Origin: CADEED01 sp963839685
GTDB lineage: Bacteria; Pseudomonadota; Gammaproteobacteria; Steroidobacterales; Steroidobacteraceae
NCBI GenBank assembly: GCA_963839685.1
Contig: CAWIVS010000009.1
Location: 73,584-137,583 of the forward strand
Direction of reading: 5' to 3'
DNA length: 64,000 bases
Part shown: positions 19,939-28,427 of the stretch, one piece after another
How positions within the stretch are numbered: the first letter of the stretch is position 1
Layout of the letters: each line of letters starts with the position of its first letter
The notes under the pieces: generated by a model
Database searches by the model: none
The model's input: the letters and a program-made list of their open reading frames with translations, nothing else
Told to the model about the DNA's origin: nothing
Translations under genes and position numbers: made by a program

Positions 19939-20502
19939 ATGGACCTTCCCGCGCTGCTGGAGCAATACGGTTATGCCCTGATCTTCCTCGGCACCCTGGT
20001 CGAGGGCGAGACCATCCTGATCCTGGGCGGCTACTTCGCGTTTCGCGGCTACCTCGAGCTCGGCGCCGTCATCCTCACGGCATTTGCCGGCGCGGTGTGC
20101 GGCGACCAACTGTTCTTCTATATCGGCCGTCACCACGCGAAGGGATTACTGGCCCGCTTTCCGAAGTTGCGCGACAAGGTGAACGTGGCGCTGCACCGCG
20201 TGGAAGAACACCAGCTCAAGGTGGTGCTGACCATGCGATTCCTGTGGGGGCTGCGCATCGCGCTGCCGGTCGCGCTGGGCCTCACAAACATGAATGCGAA
20301 GCGCTTCCTCTGGCTCAACCTGGTCTCGGCCGCCATCTGGTCTTGTGTGTTCGCCGTCGTCGGCTACGGTGCGAGCCGGGTCTTTTCGGTGCTGGTGGCG
20401 GACCTTCACCGCCACGAGAAATGGATTGCCGCGGTACTGCTGTTGATCGCCGTGGTCGCACTCGTCTGGCACCTGGGGCGTCCGCAGCGGGCACGGCAAT
20501 AG
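19939..20502 (+). CDS. DedA family membrane protein
   Basis: The 187-residue protein has four to five helices and the DedA/VTT signatures: FLGTLVEGETILILGGYFA, the GAVCGDQLFFYIGRHH motif with its conserved Gly-Asp, and FLWGLRIALPVALG with the conserved Arg. DedA proteins act in phospholipid flipping and envelope homeostasis at the inner membrane. It precedes sdaA by 16 nt on the same strand. Confidence 0.92.
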   Translation: MDLPALLEQYGYALIFLGTLVEGETILILGGYFAFRGYLELGAVILTAFAGAVCGDQLFFYIGRHHAKGLLARFPKLRDKVNVALHRVEEHQLKVVLTMRFLWGLRIALPVALGLTNMNAKRFLWLNLVSAAIWSCVFAVVGYGASRVFSVLVADLHRHEKWIAAVLLLIAVVALVWHLGRPQRARQ

Positions 20503-20518
20503 TCGCCTACAATGCCGC

Positions 20519-21910
<1,392 letters not shown>

Positions 21911-21939
21911 GAACGGGGGACCTGCCTGCATGAAGACAC

Positions 21940-22701
21940 TTGTTATACGCGGCCGCGCTGACGGCCATCCTGCTCGCCGTTCCGGCTGCGGCGGAAAAGC
22001 CGCAGGTCAAGCCCTACGCGGCCGGCTCTCCCTCGGGCGGCATCCCGCTGTGGAATCCGGGCGAGAAGTTCGTCGCCATTGCGGGAGGTTCGTGTAACGG
22101 AACCTGCCCGGTGTATGAGCTGTACGTGTTCGATGACGGGCGCGTCATCTTCCTGGGCAAGAAATTCACCGGCAAGACCGGCGTCTGGAAGAAGCAGCTG
22201 GCGCCGAATGTGTATGCCGAATTGTTGACCACGGTCGTGCGCACCGGCGTGCTCGAAAACGACCTCAAGCGCGGCACCTGCCTCAAGGATCGCCCGATGC
22301 TGATGGTCATGCGCTCGGAGCCAGACGGCCAGAGCATGCGCATGCAATCGCTCAACTCAGGCTGCGAAAAACAAGCCGACTTCGCCAGGGACATCGAGAA
22401 GCAGTTCATCGACTGGACCGAGATCGGCCCTGGCTCGCCTCCAAGTAAAAAATGGAGGACATCCTCATTTGGGATACAGCGTCTCCGGAATCTCGACGAT
22501 CGACTCGAACGGCCAGCCGCTCACCTTGGCCGCGCTCTCCACCGCGGAGAAACTCGGGGCTTCGTAGACCCAGTACGAGTTGTTGCCCTCGTCTGCCGAG
22601 CCGTACGACGTGAGGAGTGTCACGCCGAATTTCGCGTCACGGTCGCCGACGATGTTTGGCGCGCCGACGCGGCGCGCGAGATAGCGATGATTGCCGGTTG
22701 A
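21940..22701 (+). CDS. DUF6438 family secreted protein, ends disturbed
   Basis: The recognisable protein covers about 21940-22440: a signal sequence ending AVPAAA, then GGSCNGTCPVYELYVFDDGRV, the Cys-Pro-x-Tyr signature of DUF6438. As written, the frame begins at TTG 21940; an ATG at 21930 would give MKTLLYAAALTAILLAVPAAA if one base near 21942 were removed. At the 3' end the frame has no stop and runs through a small REP-like palindrome into the antisense of the next gene, so residues after about 170 are not native. Both ends are doubtful. Confidence 0.6.
   Translation: MLYAAALTAILLAVPAAAEKPQVKPYAAGSPSGGIPLWNPGEKFVAIAGGSCNGTCPVYELYVFDDGRVIFLGKKFTGKTGVWKKQLAPNVYAELLTTVVRTGVLENDLKRGTCLKDRPMLMVMRSEPDGQSMRMQSLNSGCEKQADFARDIEKQFIDWTEIGPGSPPSKKWRTSSFGIQRLRNLDDRLERPAAHLGRALHRGETRGFVDPVRVVALVCRAVRREECHAEFRVTVADDVWRADAAREIAMIAG
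22447..22473. repeat. Short REP-like palindrome
   Basis: AAATGGAGGACATCCTCATTT lies between two convergent genes and resembles the outer arms of the larger REP-like copies (AAATGGGGACAT). It may also serve as a bidirectional stop. Confidence 0.5.
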
Positions 22702-23064
22702 AATCTTGTGGACGGCGCCCTTGGGTTCGGCCTTGATATCGTTCGGAATCTCGATCACCACGTCAACAGGCAGACCGTTCAGTCTCGCGGCTTCACGCAC
22801 CGCGTTTTCGCTCGGCGCCGTGTAGATGCAAAACGTCTTGGTCTTGGTGGCGGTGGTGTACGACTTCTCCCAGACAACACCCAGGGACTTGTTGTTGGCG
22901 TTTACCTTGTGCTTGGTGGCCGCATCGACGCCGTCGAGCGCGCCCGCCGGGAAAGTCCGCTCGACCAGGTAGCGGTGTGTGGCCGGCGCGAGTGCCATGA
23001 TATCCGCCGCCACGCTCGAGCCCGCAGTCGGCATGGCAGTCACTGCACATATGGCTTTCATCAT
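22465..23064 (-). CDS. Tandem DUF4242 (SCO4226-like) secreted protein
   Basis: The 199-residue protein has an N-terminal signal-like segment and two copies of a ferredoxin-like DUF4242 domain: copy 1 starts HRYLVERTFPAGAL, copy 2 starts NHRYLARRV. Each ends with a similar segment (AREAARLNGLPVDVVIEIP; VESAAKVSGWPFESIVEIP). SCO4226, a single-domain relative, binds nickel. Whether metal ligands are kept here is not clear from reading alone. Confidence 0.75.
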   Translation of the reverse strand: MMKAICAVTAMPTAGSSVAADIMALAPATHRYLVERTFPAGALDGVDAATKHKVNANNKSLGVVWEKSYTTATKTKTFCIYTAPSENAVREAARLNGLPVDVVIEIPNDIKAEPKGAVHKISTGNHRYLARRVGAPNIVGDRDAKFGVTLLTSYGSADEGNNSYWVYEAPSFSAVESAAKVSGWPFESIVEIPETLYPK

Positions 23065-23159
23065 CTTCCTCTCCGTCGTGATACAACGTGACGACAGACT
23101 AGACCTGATAAACGACGTCGCGAATGATCACGCGTCCGCGGTTGTTGTCTGGGCGTCTC

Positions 23160-24419
23160 TCAGACGTCGAGCGAGCGAGCGTTGGTCTCCTTCATCGACC
23201 ATAACAATGTCAGACCCACCACCCGTAGCGCCATGATGTACACGGCCGGTGAGAGTGGTTGCCCCAGTCGCTGCACCAGCCACGCGGATACCAGCGGCGC
23301 GCTGCCGCCTGCGAGTGCCAGCGTCACGCTGTAGGCAAGACTCATCGAGGTCACGCGCGTGCGCAGCGGAAAGATTTCCACCAGCATCGCGCCCTGCATG
23401 CCGAGCGCCATCCCGGTCGGCACGGCCATGAGGATCTGGCCGAGCGCGAACTGCCAGGGTGAGCCCGTGAGCATGAGGTGCAGGGCCGGCACGATGAAAA
23501 TAATCATCGTTACAGTCAGCACCAGCATCAGCCGGCGACGACCGACTTGATCGGACAACCACCCGCCGAACGGTTTCGCGAACAACACCACAAAGAGCGT
23601 CAGGGTGTTCGCGAACAGAAAAACCGCGGCGTCCGCACCTTTGCCGCGGCGGTCGACCGCGTACGTGAAAGTCAGGTAGTAAGCGGCATTGGTCATCGCG
23701 AGGATGCCGAAGGTTTGCAGCATGGGACGCCAGTCCGCGATGAGCGACGGAATCAGCGCCGGCCGGCGCGTTGCGGCCTGCAATCCTGCCTCGGTTTCCT
23801 GTATTCCGCGCCGGAGCAGCACGCCCACCACCAGGAACAATACGCTGCCGATGAAGGGGAGGCGCCAGCCCCAGGCCGCCACTTGTTCCGGCGTCAGCAG
23901 TGCGGTGATCAACCCGGCGCAGCCTGAGCCCAGGATGAATCCGATGGTGGTGCCCACGGCGGTCGAGCTGCTGACCAGGCCGCGCCTCGCCGAGGGCGCA
24001 AACTCGGTGGTGTACACCATCGATCCGGTGAACTCGCCGCCGACCGAGAAGCCTTGCAACAGCCGCAGCGCGACCAGCAGGATGGGAGCCGCCACGCCGA
24101 TCGACGCATAAGTCGGCAGCAGCCCGATGAGCAACGTCGCGCCGCCCATCAACGCGATCGACAGCACCAGCAGTGTGCGTCGGCCGATGCGATCCCCGAC
24201 CGCGCCGAGTACCAGGCTGCCGATGGGCCTGCCCAGGAAACCGACCCCGAACACCGCAAACGTGAGCAGCAGCTGTGTCCCCGGACTCGCTTGCGGAAAA
24301 AATTGCCCCCCGATGACGCTGGCGAAGTAGCCGTAGACCGCGAAATCGAACCACTCCATGACATTGCCGATGAGGCCCGCAAGCATCGTGCGGCTTGTCG
24401 ATTGATGTGGGCGCATCAC
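23160..24419 (-). CDS. MFS transporter, metabolite:H+ symporter family
   Basis: The 419-residue protein has twelve helices. The first helix begins with GNVMEWFDFAVYGYFASVIG, the signature of the MHS (ProP/KgtP/ShiA) group. The loop 2-3 motif GRPIGSLVLGAVGDRIGRR and RLLQGFSVGGEFTGS are also present. It would import a carboxylate or compatible solute with protons. An AraC regulator is divergent from it across 164 nt that show no clear operator. Confidence 0.92.
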   Translation of the reverse strand: MMRPHQSTSRTMLAGLIGNVMEWFDFAVYGYFASVIGGQFFPQASPGTQLLLTFAVFGVGFLGRPIGSLVLGAVGDRIGRRTLLVLSIALMGGATLLIGLLPTYASIGVAAPILLVALRLLQGFSVGGEFTGSMVYTTEFAPSARRGLVSSSTAVGTTIGFILGSGCAGLITALLTPEQVAAWGWRLPFIGSVLFLVVGVLLRRGIQETEAGLQAATRRPALIPSLIADWRPMLQTFGILAMTNAAYYLTFTYAVDRRGKGADAAVFLFANTLTLFVVLFAKPFGGWLSDQVGRRRLMLVLTVTMIIFIVPALHLMLTGSPWQFALGQILMAVPTGMALGMQGAMLVEIFPLRTRVTSMSLAYSVTLALAGGSAPLVSAWLVQRLGQPLSPAVYIMALRVVGLTLLWSMKETNARSLDV

Positions 24420-24583
24420 AATGAGTCCCGGCGCGAGCGCCTTATGTTCCCGCAGACAGCGGGCAACAGCACCGCATCATCGTATTTGCGTACCAGTTCT
24501 GACGCTGACACAGTAGTCACGGCTCCACAGAAAACGAATGATCGCGCGTCCGGCACACATGCCCGTACGTCCGCGGAGGTCTC

Positions 24584-25549
24584 ATGGATGCATTGTCTGA
24601 TGTATTACGCGCGGTGCGCCTCTCCGGCGCATTCTTTTTCGACGTGCAGGCCCGCGGCCCGTGGGTGGCGGAAACTCCGTCGGGAAAGAGTGTGGTGGGA
24701 GCAATGTTTCCCGGCACCGGCTCAGATCACCTCATCTGCTACCACGCCATCCTGGAGGGCACATGCTGGTGCAGCCTCGAAGGTGAAGCGCCAATCAAGC
24801 TCGAGGCCGGCGACATCGTGTTATTGGCGCACGGTGATACCCACGTGCTGGCCACCGACATCGGCATGCGCAATCCGCCTAACATGTCGATGTACCGCCA
24901 GCCCGATGATGGCCGGTTGCCGTCGCGCATTTCCGTGGGCGCGGAGACCGGCTCACCCGCACACTTCGTTTGCGGCTTCCTGGCGTGTGATTCGCGACCT
25001 TACAACCCATTACTCACGGCGTTGCCGCGCATACTGCGCGTCAGCGATCACGGCAGTGGCGCGCTCGGTGCCTACTTTCGCGCCGCGCTGGCCGAATCCA
25101 AGGGACGCATGGGTGGCGAGTGCATGTTGGGACGCATCAGCGAACTCATGTTCGTCGACGTGGTGCGCCGTTACCTCGAGACGCTGCCCGAAGGCCGCAT
25201 GAGCTGGCTGTCGGGACTGCGCGACCCGTATGTCGGACGCGCGCTCACGGCGCTGCACGAGTTTCCGGCGCGTGACTGGACCATCGAGTCGCTGGCGCAG
25301 GCTGCGGCGCTGTCGCGCTCCGCCTTCGCCGAACGTTTCGTGGAATTCGTCGGGCACCCGCCAATGCAATACCTGACGAACTGGCGCATGCAGCTCGCGA
25401 CCAGCTACCTGCGCAATGGCACCGAAAGCGTCGCGTCGGTGGCCAATCGTGTGGGCTACGACTCCGAGGCCGCGTTCAGCCGCGCGTTCAAGAAGTTGGT
25501 GGGATCGCCGCCTTCCGAGTGGCGCGTGCAACACGTGCATGCGGCCTGA
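24584..25549 (+). CDS. AraC-family regulator with cupin_6 sensor domain
   Basis: The 321-residue protein has an N-terminal cupin (about 1-190; CYHAILEGTCWCSLEG, ELEAGDIVLLAHGDTH-like strand) and two C-terminal helix-turn-helix motifs (SLAQAAALSRSAFAERFVE and VASVANRVGYDSEAAFSRAF), ending in the AraC box. This architecture is common next to oxidoreductase or transporter genes. Its divergent neighbour is the MFS transporter. It is followed by a rho-independent terminator. Confidence 0.9.
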   Translation: MDALSDVLRAVRLSGAFFFDVQARGPWVAETPSGKSVVGAMFPGTGSDHLICYHAILEGTCWCSLEGEAPIKLEAGDIVLLAHGDTHVLATDIGMRNPPNMSMYRQPDDGRLPSRISVGAETGSPAHFVCGFLACDSRPYNPLLTALPRILRVSDHGSGALGAYFRAALAESKGRMGGECMLGRISELMFVDVVRRYLETLPEGRMSWLSGLRDPYVGRALTALHEFPARDWTIESLAQAAALSRSAFAERFVEFVGHPPMQYLTNWRMQLATSYLRNGTESVASVANRVGYDSEAAFSRAFKKLVGSPPSEWRVQHVHAA

Positions 25550-25607
25550 CGTCTGGCGGTGACGAGGAAACCCTTCAGTAAAACTAAACACTCGGTCAGA
25601 ACAACAG

Positions 25608-25623
25608 AACCCGCCGGGTTTTT
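25608..25623 (+). terminator. Rho-independent terminator after araC-type gene
   Basis: AACCC-GCC-GGGTT followed by a run of T gives a short GC-rich stem and U-tail, 59 nt after the stop codon of the AraC-type gene. Confidence 0.65.
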
Positions 25624-25664
25624 CATTGGGCACGATGCACTCCACACACCCCAAGGAGCACATC

Positions 25665-26003
25665 ATGTCGAAGCGTCTCATCAAACTTCTGCCGGTAGCC
25701 GCCTGTCTCGCCCTCAGCGGCGTCGCTGCTGCCAGCATCCCCAAGGATCTGCCGAGTGTCGTCGTCAAATACGGTGACCTCAGTCTGAACAGCAAGTCGG
25801 GTGTCGCCAGCCTGCACGCGCGCCTCAGGAACGCGGCCAAGCGGGTATGCAGCCCGCTCGACAGCCGCGTCCTCGGCCTGCGCGAGCAGTACGAGCATTG
25901 CGTGGCGGATGCGGTCACGCAGGGCGTCGCCGCGGTCGGGAATGAGGACCTGATCCGCTACCACCGCTACGGTGGCCGCCACGGCCTGGTTGCATCCAAC
26001 TGA
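25665..26003 (+). CDS. UrcA family secreted protein
   Basis: The 112-residue protein has a Sec signal peptide ending ASG/AAAS and the UrcA pattern: VVKYGDLSLNSKSGVASLHA, then RLRNAAKRVCSPLDSR and a second Cys in YEHCVADAV. The two Cys probably form a disulphide. The family is abundant in Steroidobacter-like and sphingomonad genomes and has no known function. ATG 25665 follows CAAGGAGCACATC, a good site. Confidence 0.85.
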   Translation: MSKRLIKLLPVAACLALSGVAAASIPKDLPSVVVKYGDLSLNSKSGVASLHARLRNAAKRVCSPLDSRVLGLREQYEHCVADAVTQGVAAVGNEDLIRYHRYGGRHGLVASN

Positions 26004-26036
26004 ATTCGGTTTGCGTAACTCCGAATGCCTGCAATG

Positions 26037-26070
26037 CCGCGCGGATGCTATTAATTCAGCGTCCGCGCGG
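26037..26070 (+). terminator. Long GC-rich hairpin after urcA
   Basis: CCGCGCGGATGC and GCGTCCGCGCGG pair across an AT-rich loop 33 nt after the urcA-type stop. No T-run follows, so termination is likely but not certain. Confidence 0.5.
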
Positions 26071-26217
26071 GATCAGCTCAGCAGCCATGCAGGCTTGGCT
26101 GACGGAAATGCCTGACACCGATCGGCGCGCTCGCCGCGCCGCATCGGCTGTCCTGTCCGCATGGTTTTGCGCGAGTTGACTGCGATGCTCGACGTGCACC
26201 CCTCACAGGAGCACGTC

Positions 26218-26721
26218 ATGGAAAGACAAGCCGATATCGAAGCCAGGTTCTGGAAGGCTCTCAAGGCCGACCGCACCGTCATGCTGGGCATTTCCGGCAT
26301 CGAGGACGGTCATAGCCAGCCAATGACCGCGCAACTCCTCGAAGAACACCAGGAAGGCGGCGGGCCGATCTGGTTCTTCACCTCGAGAGACACCGACCTC
26401 GTTCAGGCCCTGGGCGAGGGTTATCGGGCGCAATTGCATTTCTCCTCCAAGGGCCACGACTTGTTTGCCACCGTGCACGGCGCGCTCATGCCGTACAACG
26501 ATCGCGCCACCATCGATCGGCTGTGGAACCGGTTCGTCGCCGCGTGGTTCGAAGGCGGCAGGGAGGACCCCAGGCTGCAGCTGCTGCGCTTCGAGCCGGA
26601 TCGCGCGCAGATCTGGCTGAACGAGAACCTGGTGCTCGCCGGCGTGAAGCTCTTGTTGGGCCGCGACCCCAAGAAGGAGTACCAGGGCAAGGTCGCAGAG
26701 GTGCGCCTCGGACCCCCATGA
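26218..26721 (+). CDS. Pyridoxamine 5'-phosphate oxidase-like general stress protein
   Basis: The 167-residue protein has a split-barrel flavin-binding fold of the general stress protein 26 type: an N-terminal helix, TVMLGISGIEDGHSQPMTAQ, IWFFTSRDTDLVQAL and a C-terminal RAQIWLNENLVLAGVKLLLG. Related proteins bind FMN, FAD or F420. ATG 26218 is preceded by CAGGAGCACGTC, better than the further start at 26161. It stands alone ahead of ppk2. Confidence 0.87.
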   Translation: MERQADIEARFWKALKADRTVMLGISGIEDGHSQPMTAQLLEEHQEGGGPIWFFTSRDTDLVQALGEGYRAQLHFSSKGHDLFATVHGALMPYNDRATIDRLWNRFVAAWFEGGREDPRLQLLRFEPDRAQIWLNENLVLAGVKLLLGRDPKKEYQGKVAEVRLGPP

Positions 26722-26898
26722 GCGAGAGGAGTTGAGCATCGAGGCGCAGGAGCGACCAAGACCCAGCCGATCACAACAAATCTGAAACACTCGTAGCGGA
26801 GCATTTTGGCTCGGCACGATCGGGCTTGCAGTGCGGGACGGTGCGCAATCTACTATTGGCCCGTGTATTGACCAAGCTCTAATGAAGGGAGCACGAAA

Positions 26899-27825
26899 AT
26901 GAGCGCCCAACCCGATCTCGACCACGAAGAACTCATCTCCCGCATCCGCCGCGACATGCTGGACAGCTGGGACGAAGAGCTCGAGATGGATGTCGAGGAC
27001 TACCATCCCCTGCCCAACCTTCCCGACGGTGGCGCGAACCGGCCCGTCGAAAAGGACTATCGCAAGACGTATTTCCAGCAGCTGTTCCGCTTGCAGGGCG
27101 AGCTGGTGAAATTGCAGGACTGGGTCGCGGCGACCAGGCAGAAGGTCGTGATCCTGTTCGAAGGCCGCGATGCGGCCGGCAAGGGCGGCGCCATCAAACG
27201 CATCACGCAAAAGCTCAACCCTCGCGTCTGCCGCGTGGTCGCGCTGCCCGCGCCCAACGATCGCGAACGCACGCAGTGGTACTTCCAGCGTTACATCACT
27301 CATCTGCCCGCGGCCGGTGAGATCGTTCTCTTCGATCGCAGCTGGTACAACCGCGCCGGCGTCGAGCATGTGATGGGCTTCTGCACGGACGAGGAATACG
27401 ACGAGTTCTATCGCTCGGTGCCGGAGTTCGAAAGGATGTTAGTCAGGTCCGGCATCCGGCTCCTGAAATACTGGTTCTCCATCACCGATGAAGAACAGCA
27501 CCTGAGATTCCTGGGCCGCATTCACGACCCGCTCAAGCAGTGGAAACTCTCGCCCATGGACCTGGAATCCCGCCGGCGCTGGGAGGAATACACCAAGGCC
27601 AAGGAGATCATGCTGGAGCGCAGCCACATTCCCGAGGCGCGCTGGTGGGTGGTGCAGGCGGTCGACAAGAAACGCGCACGACTCAACTGCATCGATCACC
27701 TGCTCAAGCAGTTTCCGTACGCGGAGACGCCCAAGCACTCCGTGATCCTGCCTGATCGCGAGCGCCACGAGGACTACAACCGTCAGCCGGTGCCGGCCAA
27801 CATGCTGGTGCCGGAGCTCTACTGA
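26899..27825 (+). CDS. ppk2: Polyphosphate kinase 2
   Basis: The 308-residue enzyme moves phosphate between polyphosphate and nucleotides. It has the Walker A motif FEGRDAAGKGGAIKR, the Walker B/lid segment LFDRSWYNRAGVEHVMGF and the C-terminal KRARLNCIDHLLKQFPY typical of class I PPK2. It is a cytoplasmic single-domain protein with length usual for the class. Class I members mostly make NTP from NDP, but the direction cannot be read from sequence. It converges on the CGNR regulator, overlapping by 7 nt. Confidence 0.95.
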   Translation: MSAQPDLDHEELISRIRRDMLDSWDEELEMDVEDYHPLPNLPDGGANRPVEKDYRKTYFQQLFRLQGELVKLQDWVAATRQKVVILFEGRDAAGKGGAIKRITQKLNPRVCRVVALPAPNDRERTQWYFQRYITHLPAAGEIVLFDRSWYNRAGVEHVMGFCTDEEYDEFYRSVPEFERMLVRSGIRLLKYWFSITDEEQHLRFLGRIHDPLKQWKLSPMDLESRRRWEEYTKAKEIMLERSHIPEARWWVVQAVDKKRARLNCIDHLLKQFPYAETPKHSVILPDRERHEDYNRQPVPANMLVPELY

Positions 27826-28367
27826 CGCGCGCGGTGCGCCGCCACGCGCACCCGCGTCGCGCAGCGCGGACCGCAGAAGCGCTGCTCGCCGCGCTTGGAG
27901 ACGTCGAGAAACACGTCGGCGCACGGATCGGCGCCGCAGACACGCAGTCGTTCGAAACCAAACTCCCTGACGATGTGCGCGGCGCTCACCGCGACCGCGG
28001 AGCGCAGTGCCTCCGCGAGGTCGAGTGACGTGTCGACCGACCACTCGAGGCGCGGTGCGGCGCGTTCGCGCCCCACCCGCATCTGCACGTGTGCCTCTTC
28101 CAGTAACGCATTGAGCCGTCGCGCCATCTCGGCGTGGCTCTCGGCCGTGAACAGTCCTCGCACCTGGGTGCGAACTGCGCGCACCGCCTCGAGGTCCGCG
28201 GCCGTGGGCCGCCGCGGCCACGAGATCTCGTGTTCCGCGAGAAAAGTCGCCAGGTTCGCGGGCGTCGCGAGATGCTCGGGCACGTCGATTGAATGGTCGA
28301 GCGTGTTCACCAGGTTCTCGGCGATGGCGCCGAACGGGACCGGAAAGCTGTAACGCCTGTAATTCAC
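27819..28367 (-). CDS. CGNR zinc-finger (ABATE) transcriptional regulator
   Basis: The 182-residue protein has an N-terminal ABATE-like helical domain (AIAENLVNTLDHSI; ADLEAVRAVRTQVRGLF) and a C-terminal zinc finger LRVCGADPCADVFLD and FCGPRCATRVRVAAHR, where CGPRC takes the place of the usual CGNR-type motif. Such proteins bind DNA near their own genes. A 32-bp inverted repeat lies in the 60-nt divergent gap to the DUF5916 gene and is a likely operator. Confidence 0.85.
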   Translation of the reverse strand: MNYRRYSFPVPFGAIAENLVNTLDHSIDVPEHLATPANLATFLAEHEISWPRRPTAADLEAVRAVRTQVRGLFTAESHAEMARRLNALLEEAHVQMRVGRERAAPRLEWSVDTSLDLAEALRSAVAVSAAHIVREFGFERLRVCGADPCADVFLDVSKRGEQRFCGPRCATRVRVAAHRARQ

Positions 28368-28394
28368 TTGAAGCAGTACATGGATCCGGGTTAG

Positions 28395-28426
28395 TGTAAC
28401 GCCATATTACCATATAAGGCGTTACA
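28395..28426. promoter_or_regulatory. Operator-like 32-bp inverted repeat
   Basis: TGTAACGCC and GGCGTTACA form perfect 9-bp arms around an AT-rich 14-nt centre. It begins 27 nt upstream of the CGNR-gene start and ends one base before the DUF5916 ATG, so a bound protein would cover that gene's ribosome-binding site (AAGG in the right arm). Confidence 0.7.
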
Positions 28427-28427
28427 G

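Noticed and set aside
22474..22701. C-terminal part of the DUF6438 frame
   Set aside because: It is antisense to the DUF4242 gene and has no family likeness; probably a readthrough caused by a lost stop.
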